A stretch of DNA of 64,000 bases, taken from contig JAKSZT010054578.1 of the NCBI GenBank assembly GCA_026826555.1, positions 172,289 through 236,288 of the forward strand, read 5' to 3'. A program made the position numbers and the translations under genes. Positions within the stretch are counted from its first letter, which is position 1, and every line of letters starts with the position of its first letter. Source of the DNA: Tolypeutes matacus (Eukaryota > Chordata > Mammalia > Cingulata > Chlamyphoridae). The notes under the pieces are model-generated. The model saw nothing but the letters and a program-made list of their open reading frames with translations, ran no database searches and was not told where the DNA came from. Shown here one piece after another: positions 11,671-23,675 of the stretch.

Positions 11671-13145
11671 AAAAAAATCCAGCTACAAATTAAAGTTCTC
11701 TATGACCACCATCTCCTTCCCCAGTCTCCTCTCCACAGTCATTGGTTTGATAAAACAATTCTTAACATTTTTCTATGCTCTACTTACATATATTCGTCTA
11801 TAGATACATAGTATTGTTTTATGCTTTTTCCATAAATGATAACATCCTGTAGGTATTAATCTACTTTTTTCTTTTTAAGTATATAAACTGGGCACTTGAT
11901 ATTTGAACTACCCTCCTGTGTTTGGAAATAACACATTGAGTGTGTCAAGGGAGTGTCTAGTCTCAGTGGATCAGGTGCTTTTGCAAAAGTGTTGCAGGCA
12001 TTTTCTCCAAGTTGTCTTTTGGCTTTTTACTTTTTTTCCCAAAGAAAAGTTGTTGCATTTTATATAATCAGATATATCAATATATTCTTTATAGTTTCCA
12101 GGTTATGTCATGCTTATAAAAAAATCTTTCCACTCTAAGTATATAAAAATATTTACCCAGTTTTTCTTGTAGTAGTTTTTCTTATAGTTTAATTTTATAT
12201 GTTTAAACTCTTCAAAAAATTTTAGAACAATTTCATTACTCCAAAATGAAAAGACTCCATGGCCCTTTAGCATTCCTTCCCTAGCCCTACATAACCACTA
12301 ATCTAATTTCATCTTTATCAATTGATTTATATTTACATTTTATGATCAGAATCTAATTGTATGATTAGAATCACACAATATGTAGTACTCTGTTCTCCTT
12401 CACTTAGTATAATGTTTTTTTTTAAATCTGATATTAACATTTTGTAATATTAACCTTCATTTGTTCAACTTCAAAGAAAAATGGTCTTATATATGCAATT
12501 ATATCCATATTCATATTTCACATAATATATTTATATTTCACATAATATATTTAGTTCATAATAGCACAGTCATACAGTATTCGTCCTTTTGAGTCTGGCT
12601 TGCTTCACTCAACATGTGTTCCAGGTTCATCCATGTTGGCATATATTTCAAGACTTAATTTTTTCTTACCGCTGCATAATATTCCATCTTGTGTATACTC
12701 CACAATTTGTTTATCCGCTCATCAGTTGATGGACACCTGGGTTGTTTCCAAATTTTGACTATCATGAATAACACTGCTGTGAACATGGGTGTGCGGATGT
12801 CTATTCGTGTCACTGCTCTCAGTTCTTCTGGGTATATACCTAGTAACGGTATTGCTGGGTCCCATGGCAAGTCTATATTCAACTTCTTTAGGAACTGCCA
12901 TTCTACATTCCCACGAACAGGAAATAAGCATTCCCATCTCTCTACATCCTCTCCAACATAGACAGTTTTCTGACTTTTTAATAGCAGCCAGTCTAATAGG
13001 TGTGAAATGCTATCTCATTGTAGTTTTGGTTCAGCATCAATTTTTTTAAAGACATTGAATTGCCAAAATTAATTTGCCAAAAATTAGTTGATCATATTTG
13101 TGTGGGTCTATTTCTTGACTCTATTCCATTGATCTGTGTATCTGT
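11670..13145 (-). mobile_element. Composite of old L1 3' UTR and ORF2 C-terminal fragments
   Basis: 11670-12560 is L1 3' UTR-like sequence with a 21-bp tandem duplication ('atatttcacataatatattt' twice at 12513-12553). 12570-13040 is antisense ORF2 C-terminus; minus-strand frames read '[20 protein letters not shown]' and 'STDERINKLWSIHKMEYYAA'. 13070-13145 contains another short L1 piece. No intact frame. Confidence 0.65.
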
Positions 13146-13285
13146 CCTTTAGCACAGCAGTTGGCCGATTTTTTTTGTAAAGGGCTATGTAGCAAATTTT
13201 TAGCCTTTACATGCCAAGAGGCAAAATTGAGGATCTATAGGTACTTAAGAGACAAATTTCCACATTTTTTATTAATGCAGTTAAA

Positions 13286-13316
<31 letters not shown>

Positions 13317-13318
13317 TG
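13286..13318. repeat. (AAT)n microsatellite
   Basis: About ten AAT units, uninterrupted, within the hAT relic. Confidence 0.9.
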
Positions 13319-14610
13319 AGTGCAGTTCCTTTTTGTAATATAGATCTAATGAGAAGAATGTAATTCTTTTTTATATGATGACATTTTTTTTTGTTCAACC
13401 TTTTATTAAAGAAAGTTTGAAATATCCTAAAAAATAGAATAGCATTGTGAACTCTTATTGACCTATCACAAACCAATCTTGTTTCATTTATCTCCTTCTT
13501 CCCTCCCTCCCCTTTTATGGTGATTCAGCCATTTTTTTTTCTTGAATAAACACTCCTGGGATTGTTGAAAGTCTTTGGTTAATTTCCAGAATCCTAAAAA
13601 ACCAAAAAAGTTGATTTTAACAACATGCAGGTGTCTGTCTTTGTTACCTTTGTGGAGCTCAGGATTTCCTGAGGTTTTTGCTTCACCATTTCTGCTGACG
13701 TCTTTGGCTGGGATTAAAGCAAATCCCAGACAACATATCTTTTCACCCACAAGAACTTAAGAATATAACTAATATGTAAATATATTTTTTAACTTAACCA
13801 AAATATCATTATTACATGTAACAAATATAACATTTCCTCAGCATCATCTCATACCCATCAAGTCCATGTTCAAATATACGCGTTTACTCAAAATGTCTTT
13901 TCTTTACAGTCAGTTTGTTTAATTCAGGCTCCAAACAAGGACTACACATTACATTTGGTTGATATGTCTTTTAAGTCTCTAATCTTTAATAGTTAATCTC
14001 TATCAGTTTTTTCGTCTCCATTTAAAATCATTTTTTGGTCGAAGAAAGTAGACCACTTGTACAGAATTTCCCACATTCTGAATATGGCTAATACCATATT
14101 TGCGCTGTATTTAACTAGTTTCTCTATGTCCTCATCAGTTTAAAAACAATTTCCAGGCAGGGACCCATGAAATTAGTGGTGTAAATGGCCTTTGATTAGA
14201 TTGCCCCTTCAATTCAGTACATTTTAAGGATTTTCCAGGATCAAGACACTGCCTGAATACCTTCCCCTCCACCACTTGTAGCTATAACTTCTAGCACTCT
14301 TCTTATTACTTCTCTTTTCTGCCTTACCTTCAGAACACAACTTAAGAGTAGACTCCTTATAGGGTCACCTTCCTGACCCCATTCAGCCACAAGAATTCAG
14401 TGCCTTCCATCCTGACTGTCCTGTCCTATACTAACCATATGGCAATGGAATTATGTCTCTTCTGCTGACAAGGAACTCCTTGGGATCCAATTTATTCTGT
14501 GCCCAGAAGTTAGTAGAAATGTAGGGCTATAACCATTTGTTGCATGAATAAGTGGTCTTTTGACTGAGTTGTGGGTTCTTCCATATATCCCACATGGGAT
14601 AACATTTTTA

Positions 14611-14820
14611 TTAATTGGAATTGTCTAGAGTTACTATTATCAAAATAGATTGTAAATGTTCATCTGTTAATGTAGTCTGAGTTTTTATGTATTTCATCTT
14701 TGAATATGTCTTTTCACACACATAGCTACTGCCCAAAATTGGTATCAATCCATGAACATACGATTTTAATCGAATATATTCATGGATTGGAAGGCATTTA
14801 TGGAACTCTTTTAGATTCAT
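14611..14820 (-). pseudogene. hAT transposase C-terminal dimerisation region (fragment)
   Basis: A 69-codon minus-strand frame contains 'GSSYVCEKTYSKMKYIKTQ' followed by 'LTDEHLQSILIIVT'. This is the conserved C-terminal hAT dimerisation segment of Charlie-type transposases (E-x-x-F/Y-S-x-M-K, then T-D-x-H-L). The rest of the transposase is not open. No catalytic DDE residues can be identified, so it is only a fossil. Confidence 0.75.
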
Positions 14821-15279
14821 TACAATTTCAAATCAGTCATTTCCAATTGAAAGTTAGGTGGAAGCTCGTTAATTGCACAGTTAAATGGATTTTGAAATAC
14901 GGAAATTTCTTTTGCTCTTGCATTGAGGTCTGAAGAAATTTTACAGGAACTGTAGGTTGAGCTCAGGAGATATATTCTGCAAATTTATTTGAGAGTGGAG
15001 ATCATAATTCTTGTTTTTTAATTTCTGACATCACGGGAGGTGCTTAAATCGGCTTGACTTTACTTCAATTTAAACAACTTTGGTTGTCATTGAAATGATT
15101 GTAGCCCAGTGTAAGTTTTGCAAATAAACACTGTTTTATCTAGTAATTTTAGGTTGAGTTCATTAGGAAATATCATCAAGTCAGTAGTAAAAGCTGATTT
15201 CCAAAGTCATTCAGCGTTAGATAATAGTACTTGAGTACGCTTCTTCCAACCATTAAAAAGTGTTAAAAAACATTTTTAG

Positions 15280-15482
15280 GGGAAGCGGCTGTGGCTCAAT
15301 CAGTAGGGCTCCCGTTTACCATATGGGAGGCCCCGGGTTCGGTTCCCGGGGCCTCCTGGTGAAGGCAAGCCCGCCTGCATGGCGTGGTTAGCTGACCCAG
15401 CGAGCACAAGCAGCAAGGGGGGGATAAATGAATAAATAAATAAAATCTTAAAAAAAACAAAACAAAACAAAAAACAAACAAA
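15280..15482 (+). mobile_element. DAS-like tRNA SINE (short form)
   Basis: Complete copy: GGGAAGCGGCTGTGGCTCAA head with A box, B box 'GGGTTCGGTTCCC', 'agcgagcacaagcagcaagg' body end, ATAAATGAATAAATAAAT tail, then A/C-rich end. Exact 15-bp TSD AAAAAACATTTTTAG at 15265-15279 and 15483-15497. It sits inside the hAT relic and is therefore younger. Confidence 0.95.
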
Positions 15483-15565
15483 AAAAAACATTTTTAGTTT
15501 TCAGACTGTACAAAAATGGTCAAATTTAGCCCATGGGCCATAGTTTGCCTGCCTGTGCTTTAGAC

Positions 15566-15928
15566 AGTACCACCTGTCTTGATTACTATACTGTTTAGTA
15601 ACTCTTGAAATCAAGTAGCATGATTCCTCTAACTTTATTTCTTTTTCAAAATTTTGGCTGTTCTAGTTCCTTTGACTTTTTATATGATTTTTTTAGAAGT
15701 CAGCTTGTTAGTATCTACAAAAGATTCTGCGGTTTTTATTGGAATTGCACTGAGTCTCTAAATCAATTTGGGAAGAATTGTCATCATACCAACATTGAAT
15801 ATTCCAATCCATAGATATGGTATACCTTTCCATTTATTTATTTTATTTTTTCAATTTTTCATCAACATATGTGTTCTGCAATATTTTGTTAAGTATTTCA
15901 TTTTTTCATTGTTATTGCAAGTGGTGCT
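15566..15928 (-). mobile_element. Old L1 fragment (ORF2, post-RT region)
   Basis: Antisense ORF2 text ('ttttggctgttctagttcct', 'attgcactgagtctctaaat'). It belongs to the same host L1 that continues at 16442-16948 and 23676-24250, split by an LTR and by the full-length L1. Confidence 0.75.
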
Positions 15929-16441
15929 TGTTTTAGTTTGCTAAGTGCTGCCAAGGCAATATACCAAAAATGAGTTGGCTTTTACAATAGGGATTTATTA
16001 ACTTAGAACCTTATAGTTCTGAGGCCATGAAAGTGTCCAAATCAAGGCATCATCAGGAGAAGCTTTCTCTCCAAGCTGTGGGGGATCGAGGCACATGGCA
16101 GCATCTGCTTGTCTCTCCCCTGCCCTCCAGGCTTCATAGCTTTAAGCTTCTGACTTCAGTGGCCTCCTCTCAGCTTCTGTTTCATTGATTTCAGCTTCTG
16201 GCTCTCAGGGTTTTCCTTTTAAACTTCTGGAGGTTTCTCTTTCTGAGTGAGTGCTTCTCTCACTCATAAAGGACTCTAGTAAAAGGACTAAGACCTTCCC
16301 TGGGTCACACAATCTAATCAAAGGCCTGTAACTAAAGTAATTTCATCAGAAGTTCCCACCAACAGTAAGTTTACACAAACAGGAATGGATTAACTCTAAG
16401 GACATGATCTTCTGGGGTCCATCCAGCTTCAAACTGTCACA
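15929..16441 (-). mobile_element. MaLR-like solo LTR
   Basis: About 513 bp that reads on the minus strand from TGTGACAGTTTGAAGCTGGA to AGCAAACTAAAACA. Both the TG...CA ends and the internal wording resemble MLT1/MST-type mammalian apparent LTR retrotransposons. It interrupts the host L1. No 5-bp TSD match was found (gtgct against ctatt), so boundaries may be off by a few bases. No coding part. Confidence 0.7.
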
Positions 16442-16948
16442 CTATTTTAAAAATTTTGGGGTTTCCACTTGTTCATTACTAGTATGTAGAAATATAATTG
16501 ATTTTTTGTATAATGACACTCTTGTGACCTTGTTAAACTCACTTATTAGTTGTAGACTATTTTTGTGTGTGGATTTCTTGGGATTTTCTATTGAGAAAAT
16601 TGTACCATCAGCAATAGAGGCAGTTTTATATCTTTTTTTCCAATCTGTTTGCCTTTTATTTCCTTTTCTTGCTTTATTGTTCTCACTAGGATTTCTAGTA
16701 TGATGTTGAATAGGATTGGTGAGAGTGAACATCTTTGGCTTGTTACCAGTCTTAGGGGGAAAGCATTCGATCTTTGACCATTAAGTATCATGTTAGCGTT
16801 AGGATTTTTGTGGATGCCTTTATCAGGTTGAGGAATTTCTCTTTCATTTCTAGTTTGCTGAGAGATTTTATCATGAGTGAGTGCTGAATTTTTTCAAGTT
16901 TTTTCTGTATCCACTGGCGTGATCATATGGTTTTTTCTTTAGCCTCTT
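16442..16948 (-). mobile_element. Old L1 fragment (RT region), left host flank of the full-length L1
   Basis: Antisense RT palm remnants ('LSPILFNIILEILVRTIKQE' in a minus frame). It ends exactly at the 12-bp TSD CTTTAGCCTCTT (16937-16948) and resumes on the other side of the inserted L1 at 23664. Confidence 0.85.
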
Positions 16949-18242
16949 TTTCTTTTTTTCTTCCTTTTTTTTTTAACTTTATTTTGTACATTTAATAAGT
17001 GAAAACATAAGCAATAAAAAACTAAAAAGTAAACACAGATGAATAAATATATACATTTCTCAATTAAACGTAATGGATACATGTAACTTTTTTGTTGTTT
17101 TGTTTTTTTGTTTTTTTTTGTGTGTGTGAATCAAACAATATATTACACAATATATTTGGTTCATAGTAATGCATTCATACAGTATTTGTCCTTTTGTGTC
17201 TGGCTTGCTTCACTCAACATAATGTCCTCCAGATTCATCCATGTTGCCATATGCTTTATGACTTCATTTCTTCTTACAGCTGCATAATATTCCATTGTGT
17301 GAATAGACCACACTTTGTTTATCCATTCATCTGTTGATGGACACCTGGGTTGTTTCCAACTTTTGGCAATGATGAATAATGTAGCTATGAACATTGGTGT
17401 GCAGATGTCTGTTCGTGTCACTGCTCTCAGTTCTTCTGGGTATATACCCAGTAGTGGTATTGCAGAGTCACGTGGCAAGTCTATATTCAACTTCTTTAGG
17501 AACTGCCACACAGTCCTCCATAGTGGTTGTACCATCCTGCATTCCCACCAACAGTGAAGAAGTGTTCCTGTCTCTCCACATCCTCTCCAACACTTGTAGT
17601 TCTCTGTCTTTTTCATGGTGGCCATTCTGATAGGTGTGAAATGACATCTCATTGTAGTTTTGATTTGCATTTCCCTAATCATGAGTGATGTTAGCATTTC
17701 TTCATGTGTTTTTTTGCCATTTGTATTTCTTCTTCGGAGAAATGTCTATTCAAGTCTTTGGCCCATTTTTTAATTGGGTCATTTGTCTTTTTATTGTTGA
17801 GCTGTAACATCTCTTTATATATCCTGGATATTAAACCCTTATCAGATATGTGATTTCCAAATATTTTTTTCCATTGAGTCGACTGCCTTTTCACCCTTCT
17901 GACAAAGTCCTGTGAGGTGCAAAAGTGTTTAATTTTGAGGAGGTCCCATTTATCTACTTTTTCTTTTGTTGCACGTGCTTTGGGTGTGAAGTCCAAGAAA
18001 CCACCACCTACTACAAGGTCTTGAAGATGTTTCCCTACATTTTCTTCTAGTAGTTTTATGGTCCGGGCTTTTATATTTAGATCTTTGATCCATTTTGAGT
18101 TGATTCTTTTATAGGGGGTGAGATAGGGGTCCTCTTTCATTCTTTTGGTTATAGATATCCAGTTCTCCCAACACCATTTGTTGAAGAGACTGTTTATTCC
18201 CATCAGCATGGGCTTGGTAGGTTTGTCAAAAACCAGTTGACT

Positions 18243-18413
18243 GGGAAGCGGCTGTGGCTCGATCGGTAGGGCTCCCGTTTGCCATGAGGGAGGCCCTGGG
18301 TTCGGTTCCCGGGGCCTCCTGGTGGGGGCGGGCCTGCCCCCGCGGCGTGGTTGGCTGACCCGGCGAGCACAAGCAGCAAGGGGGGGATAAATGAATAAAT
18401 AAATAAAATCTTT

Positions 18414-18442
<29 letters not shown>
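18243..18442 (+). mobile_element. DAS-like tRNA SINE (short form)
   Basis: Inserted in ORF2 of the full-length L1, opposite orientation. Head GGGAAGCGGCTGTGGCTCGA, B box, body, ATAAATGAATAAATAAAT tail and a (CAAAA)n end. Exact 15-bp TSD AAAAACCAGTTGACT at 18228-18242 and 18443-18457. Confidence 0.95.
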
Positions 18443-18444
<2 letters not shown>

Positions 18445-20308
18445 AAACCAGTTGACTGTATAGGTGAGGGTTTATTTCTGGATTCTCAATTCTATTCCAC
18501 TGATCGATATGTCTCTTTATGCCAGTACCATGCTGTTTTAACCACTGTAGCTTTATAATATGTTTCAAGGTCAGGCAGTGAAATTCCTCCCACATTGCTC
18601 TTCTTTTTTAGAAAACTTTTGGCTATTCGGGTGCACTTACCCTTCCAGATGAATTTGGTAATTGCCTTCTCTAATTCTGTAAAGTAAGCTGTTGGGATTT
18701 TGATTGGTATTGCATTGAATCTATAAATCAGTTTGGGCAAGATTGACATCTTCACGATATTTATTCTTCCAATCCATGAACATGGAATGTCTCTCCATTT
18801 GTTTAGGTCTTTTTAAATTTCTTTTAGCATTGTTTTGCAGTTTTCTGCATATAGGTCCTGTACTTCCTTGGTTAAATTAACTCCTAGGTATTTGAGTCTT
18901 TTTGTTGCTATTGAAAATGGAATTTTCCTCCTGATCTCCTCCTCAGATTGTTCAGTACTAGTGTACAAAAACATTACTGATTTTTGCATGTTGATCTTAT
19001 ATCCTGCCACTTTGCTGAACTCATTTATTAGTTCAAGTAGCTTTGTTGTGGATACTTCAGGATTTTCTAAATACAGGATCATGTCATCCGCAAACAGTGA
19101 GAGTTTTACTTCCTCTTTTCCTATTTGGACACCTTTAATTTTTTTGTCTTGTCTAATTGCCCTAGCTAGAACTCCTAGTACAATGTTGAATAACAATGGT
19201 GACAGTGGGCATCCTTGTCTTGTTCCTGATCTTAGGGGGAAAGCTTTCAACCTTTCCCCATTGAGTATGATGTTGGCTGTGGGTTTTTCATATATGTCTT
19301 TTATCATATTGAGGAGTTTTCCTTTTATTCCTATCTTTTGAAGTATTTTTTATCAAAAAAGGATGTTGGATTTTGTCAAATGCCTTTTCTGCATCTATTG
19401 AGATGATCATGTGGCTTTTTTCCTTCAACTTGTTAGTGTGGTGTATTACATTGATTGATTTTCTTATGTTGAACCAGCCTTGCATACCAGGAATAAATCC
19501 CACTTGGTCGTGATGTATAAGTTTTTTGATATGCTGTTGGATTCGATTTGCAAATATTTTGTTGAGAATTTTTGCATCTATGTTCATTAGAGAGATTGGT
19601 CTGTAATTTTCTTTTCTTGTGGAATCTTTATCTGGCTTTGGTATTAGGGTGATGTTGGCTTCATAAAATGTGTTGGGTAATTTTCCCTCCTCTTCAATTT
19701 TTTGGAAGAGTTTAAACAGGATTGGTGTTAATTCTTTTAGAAATGCTTGGTAGAACTCACCTGTGAAGCCATCTGGTCCTGGACTTTTCTTTGCTGGGAG
19801 ATTTTTGATGACGGATTCAATCTCCTTAATTGTGATTGGTTTGTTAAGTTCTTGTATTTCTTGTTGTGTCAGTGTAGGTGGGTTATGAGATTCTAGAAAT
19901 TTGTCCATTTCATCCAGGTTGTCTAGTTTGTTGGCATATAGTTTCTCATAATATCCTCTTATGATTCTTCTTATTTCTGTGAGGTCATTTGTAAATTCCC
20001 CCCTTTCATTTCTGATTGTATTTATTTGCATCTTCTCTCTTTTTTTCTTTGTTAGTCTAGCGAGGGGTTTGTCAATTTTATTGATCTTCTCAAAGAACCA
20101 GCTTTTAGTTTTGTTGATTTTCTCTGTTGCTTTTTTGTTCTCATTTTCATTTATTTCCACTCTAATCTTTATTATTTCTTTCCTTCTTTTTGCTTTGGGA
20201 TTGGTTTACTGTTCTTTTTCTAGTTTCTCAAGTTGTTCAGTTAAATCTTTGAGTTTAGCTCTTTCTTGTTTCTTAATATAGCCCTAAATGCCTATATTAA
20301 GAAACAAG

Positions 20309-20408
20309 NNNNNNNNNNNNNNNNNNNNNNNNNNNNNNNNNNNNNNNNNNNNNNNNNNNNNNNNNNNNNNNNNNNNNNNNNNNNNNNNNNNNNNNNNNNN
20401 NNNNNNNN
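20309..20408. other. Assembly gap (100 N)
   Basis: Exactly 100 N, a conventional unknown-size gap. Comparison with the other L1 copies shows that only about 50 bp of L1 ORF2, plus whatever precedes the SINE tail, need be missing. The 27 bases before the gap are strand-flipped relative to expectation. Confidence 0.98.
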
Positions 20409-20441
<33 letters not shown>

Positions 20442-20609
20442 TATTTATTTTTTTATTCATTTATCCCCCCCTTGCTGCTTGTGCTCGCTGGGTCAGCTAA
20501 CCACGCTGTGCGGGCAGGCTTGCCTTCACCAGGAGGCCCCGGAAACCGAACCCGGGGCCTCCCATATGGTAAACGGGAGCCCTACTGATTGAGCCACAGC
20601 CGCTTCCCT
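20409..20609 (-). mobile_element. DAS-like tRNA SINE (short form), antisense, at gap edge
   Basis: A T26 run borders the gap, then AT-rich tail, 'cttgctgcttgtgctcgctg', the B box and the head complement 'gccacagccgcttccc'. The right flank resumes L1 at 'tatcccataagttttgatat'. The left TSD is hidden in the gap. Confidence 0.92.
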
Positions 20610-21557
20610 ATCCCATAAGTTTTGATATGTTGTGTTCTCATTTTCATTTGTCTCAATATATTTACTGATTTCACTTGCAATTTCTTCTTTGACCCACTGA
20701 ATATTTAGGAGTGTGTTGTTCAGTCTCCACACATTTGCAAATTTCCTTTTTTCCTGTCTGTTATTGATTTCTAGTTTCATTCCATTATGATCTGAGAAGG
20801 TGCTTTGTATAATTTCAATCTTATTATATTTATTGAGAGCTGTATTGTGACCTAACATGTGGTCTATCCTGGAGAAAGATCCATGGGCACTTGAGAAGAA
20901 TATATAATCCGCTGAGTTTGGATGCAGTGTTCTGTATATGTCTGTTAGGTCTAACTTGTTTATCATATTGTTCAAGTTCTCTGTTTCCTTGTTGATCTTC
21001 TGTCTAGTTGTTCTATCTAATGATGTGAGAGGGGTGTTGAAGTCCCCGACGATTATTGTAGAAATGTCTATTTCTCCCTTCAGTTTTGCCAGAGTTTGTC
21101 TCATATATTTTGGGGCACCCTGGTTAGGTGCGTAGATATTTATGACTGTTATATCTTCCTGGAGGATCGTCCCTTTTATTAATATATAATGGCCTTCCGC
21201 ATCTCTTATCACTTTTTTGCATTTGAAGTCTGTTTTGTCTGATATTAGTATAGCTACCCCTGCTCTTTTCTGTTTACTATTCGCATGGAGTATCTTTTTC
21301 CAACCTTTTACTTTCAGCCGGTTTGTATCCTTGTGTCTGAGATGAGTTTCTTGTAAGCAGCATATGGATGGCTCATGTTTTTTTATCCATTCTGTCAGCC
21401 TGTATCTTTTGATTGGGGAATTTAATCCATTCAGATTCAATGATATTACTGAAAATGCACTATTTATTTCCTCCATTTTATTCTTTGGTTTTCATATGTC
21501 ATCTTATTTTTGTCTCTCTTTTTACTCTTTTGGTTATCCTTTCTGCTTTTCTTTCTT

Positions 21558-22531
21558 CTATACTCTCCCCCAAGCCTCTCTCTCCTGTCTTTTTCTTTCA
21601 GGCTCTGAGGCTTCCTTTAATATTTCCTGCAAAGGTGGATTCTTTTTTGCAAACTCTCTTAGTTTCTGTTTGTTTGTGAATACTTTATATTCACCTTCAT
21701 ATTCGAAGGATAGTTTTGCTGGGTAAAGAATTCTCGGCTGGCAGTTTTTCTCTTTCAGTTTCCTAATTGTATCATACCACTGTCTTCTCGCCTCCATGGT
21801 TTCTGAAGAGAAATCTGCACAAAGTCTTACTGGACATCCTTTGTACATGATCGTTTGCTTCTCTCTTGCTGCTCTGAGCATTTTCTCTTTATCTTTTACA
21901 TTTGACATTCTGAATAATATGTGTCTTGGCGTAGGTCTATTTGGATTTATTCTTATTGGGGTACGGTGTGCTTCTTGGACATGAAAGTTCATTTCTTTCG
22001 TGAGAATTGGGAAATTTTCAGCTATTATTTCCTCAAATACTGTTTCTGCCCCTTTTCCTTTCTCTTCTCCTTCTGGAACTCCAATGACACGTATGTTCTT
22101 GCGTTTTGTGTTGTCATTCAACTCTCTGAGCCCCTGCTCAATTTTTTCCATTCTTTTCTCTCTTCAATTTTAGCTGCTCTGTCTTCAGTACCACTTATTC
22201 TTTCTTCTATCATTTCGAGTCTGCTGTTGTATGCTTCAAATGTATTTTTGACTTCACCTATTGTGTCTTTCATTCCCATGAACTCCCTTACTTTTCTGTT
22301 CATGATTTCAAATTCTTCTTTACGTTCGCGCAATGACTTCTTGATGTCATTGATCTCTTTAACTATATTCTCTTTCATCTCATTAATTTGATTTTGGAAA
22401 TGTGTGCTCATCTCACTGATTAGTTCTCTCAAATTCTGCATCTCTTCTGGGACTTTGCTGTATTCCTTTTCTTGGGCCATGTCTTCTATTTTCTTAGTAT
22501 GGCCCGTAATTTTTTGTTGGTGCTTAGGCAT
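21558..22531 (-). pseudogene. L1 ORF1, one frameshift
   Basis: ORF1p is the trimeric RNA-binding chaperone of the L1 particle. The N-terminal part starts at 22531 ('MPKHQQKITGHTKKIEDM') and runs through a heptad-rich coiled coil ('HFQNQINEMKENIVKEIND', 'SRLEMIEERISGTEDRAAK'). After a frameshift at about 22130-22165, where a short deletion relative to the copy at 60190 removes part of the linker, the frame continues with the RRM-like core ('NIRVIGVPEGEEKGKGAE') and C-terminal domain ('RINPNRPTPRHILFRMSN', 'VRLCADFSSETMEARRQW'). Otherwise near intact, the best-preserved ORF1 with that at 59519. Confidence 0.9.
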
Positions 22532-22999
22532 CTGGTTAGTTTGTATTTTACTTAGATGCTCTATCTCTTTCTCTTTTATGGGGTTTTAGTGGCAGGAGGC
22601 TGTGAATTACCACCGCTCTTTGATTTTTGGCTCAACCTTGATTGTTAGGATTGTTTTGCTGGTTGCTCAAAACTGGGCACTGGACCCAGTAATTGGTTGT
22701 AAAGTCGTTTCCTAGGGCCTTGGGCAGGGAGGCTATAGAGGCCAGGAAAAGACTCTCTCACTTATTAATTTTCTTATGTGTACTTCCTTGGTCTGCCAGG
22801 AGATGGCGCTTGTTGGCTGCTCTCAATTCAGTGCCTGGTCGGAGCGTATTTGTTGTGACACAGACCAGATCAATGTGATAGAGCTTCCTGTCTGGGGGCT
22901 AGGAGCCCTGTGATTCAAACTTTCTGAGACAGTTCTCCAGACTTCTCTCGTAGCACCCCCCTTTTCCCAGCTAGGAAATATTTCCACTCCCTTCTGAAT

Positions 23000-23372
23000 C
23001 CTCAACAATCAGTCCCTGTTAGTAGAGGAGGAGATTGGGAGGTTTGTATATCTTTAGCCCCTTGCAGGCTCCAAGGCAAACAATGGCGCGGCCCCACCCA
23101 GCCTGGAAGGGCTCTCGGGACAGGGCAGACCAAACCTGGGAGTCCAAAGCAGGGTCAGCCCCAGGCTCTCTCTCCCCTCTCCCGTGGTGTCCTCAACAAT
23201 TAGTCTAGGCTAGAAGAGAGGGAGGTTGCGAGGATCGGATTTCTCCAGTCCTTTCCAGGCTCCCAGGGCAAACCGCCGTGTGGAAGGGTCCGTGGGGCTC
23301 TGCAGCCCAAATTTCAGGTCAGAACCTGAGTCAGCCTAAGGCTGTGTCCCTCTCTCTCCCCTTTCCGGGAGT
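23000..23372 (-). repeat. Two tandem 5' UTR monomers of the full-length L1
   Basis: Two diverged units, about 23000-23190 and 23191-23372, each starting 'cctcaacaat' on the plus strand. Each passes through 'ggctcc(a/c)aggcaaac', a 'gccc...tggaagggc' stretch and ends in a 'ctctctctcccct' pyrimidine run. The L1 at 10478 has one unit, the L1 at 61049 has two. Confidence 0.75.
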
Positions 23373-23637
23373 GGCAGATCCCTGAAGCCCCCTTTGTCTG
23401 TGGTCGCAGGCCCAGGGGCCCGAGAATTCTGAAGAGTGTGGGGGAGGGTGCCGGCAGCAGCAGAAGCTGCTGGTTCCAACTCACAGTTCTGTAGTCACGA
23501 TTTCCCTCTTCTGTCCCGCTCTCCTCTGGGTGGTGTGTAGCCTTCACCTGCTGACCTAAACCCTAGAAGATCTTTTTCGGGGCTGTTTCAGCTTGTCCTC
23601 TAGCAATTTTTCTGGGGGAGAGATTCCCGTGTCTTAA

Positions 23638-23663
23638 TAGTCCGCCATCTTCCCGGAAGTCCA
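23638..23663 (-). promoter_or_regulatory. L1 5' end, YY1-type site
   Basis: The element begins GGACTTCCGGGAAGATGGCG on the minus strand. CCATCTT (plus strand 23645-23651) is the YY1 core. It is the outer end of the L1, adjoining the TSD. Regulatory role inferred from other mammalian L1s. Confidence 0.6.
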
Positions 23664-23675
23664 CTTTAGCCTCTT

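Larger units (their letters stand above)
13150..15565 (-). mobile_element. hAT-Charlie DNA transposon relic (MER1/Charlie-like)
   Basis: One end reads 'ttttgtaaagggctatgtag' (about 13170) and the other 'tagcccatgggccatagttt' (about 15525). These are the terminal text of the MER1/Charlie group of hAT elements, in the expected relative orientation about 2.4 kb apart. Between them is transposase relic at 14611-14820, an (AAT)n run at 13287-13317 and a SINE at 15280-15482. Part of the interior (about 13385-14480) does not look like transposase and may be L1 or unclassified. The ends are recognised from memory of consensus sequences. Confidence 0.65.
17161..21476 (-). pseudogene. L1 ORF2 (endonuclease, reverse transcriptase, Cys-rich C-terminus), disrupted
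   Basis: ORF2p nicks target DNA and reverse-transcribes L1 RNA. The APE-type endonuclease begins at 21476 ('MEEINSAFSVISLNLNGLNS') with 'CLQETHLRHKD', 'VVGDFNTPL'-type and 'SRIDHMLGHN' and 'FSDHNGMKLE' motifs. The RT spans about 18813-20100 ('[13 protein letters not shown]', '[13 protein letters not shown]', '[11 protein letters not shown]', '[14 protein letters not shown]', and the catalytic 'FADDM'). The C-terminus has the Cys cluster '[18 protein letters not shown]' at about 17590. Breaks: a SINE plus N gap at about 20.3-20.6 kb, a frameshift at about 19345, a CAA-to-TAA stop at about 18815, a frameshift at about 18495, a SINE at 18243, and a frameshift at about 17695. Confidence 0.93.
16949..23663 (-). 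mobile_element. Full-length L1 with 12-bp TSD
   Basis: A complete L1 on the minus strand. The 5' end at 23663 carries the AAGATGGCGGAC motif. The 5' UTR has two tandem monomers; ORF1, ORF2 and a 3' UTR follow, then an A-rich tail at 16949-16975. Exact TSD CTTTAGCCTCTT at 16937-16948 and 23664-23675. Length is about 6.7 kb including two SINEs (18243-18442 and 20409-20609) and the 100-N gap. The two reading frames are largely recognisable but carry frameshifts and at least one nonsense codon, so it cannot move autonomously. With the copy at 55004 it is one of the two youngest-looking L1s here. Confidence 0.95.

Noticed and set aside
20265..20308. Stem-loop or terminator-like hairpin
   Set aside because: Explained better by strand-flipped sequence at the contig end.
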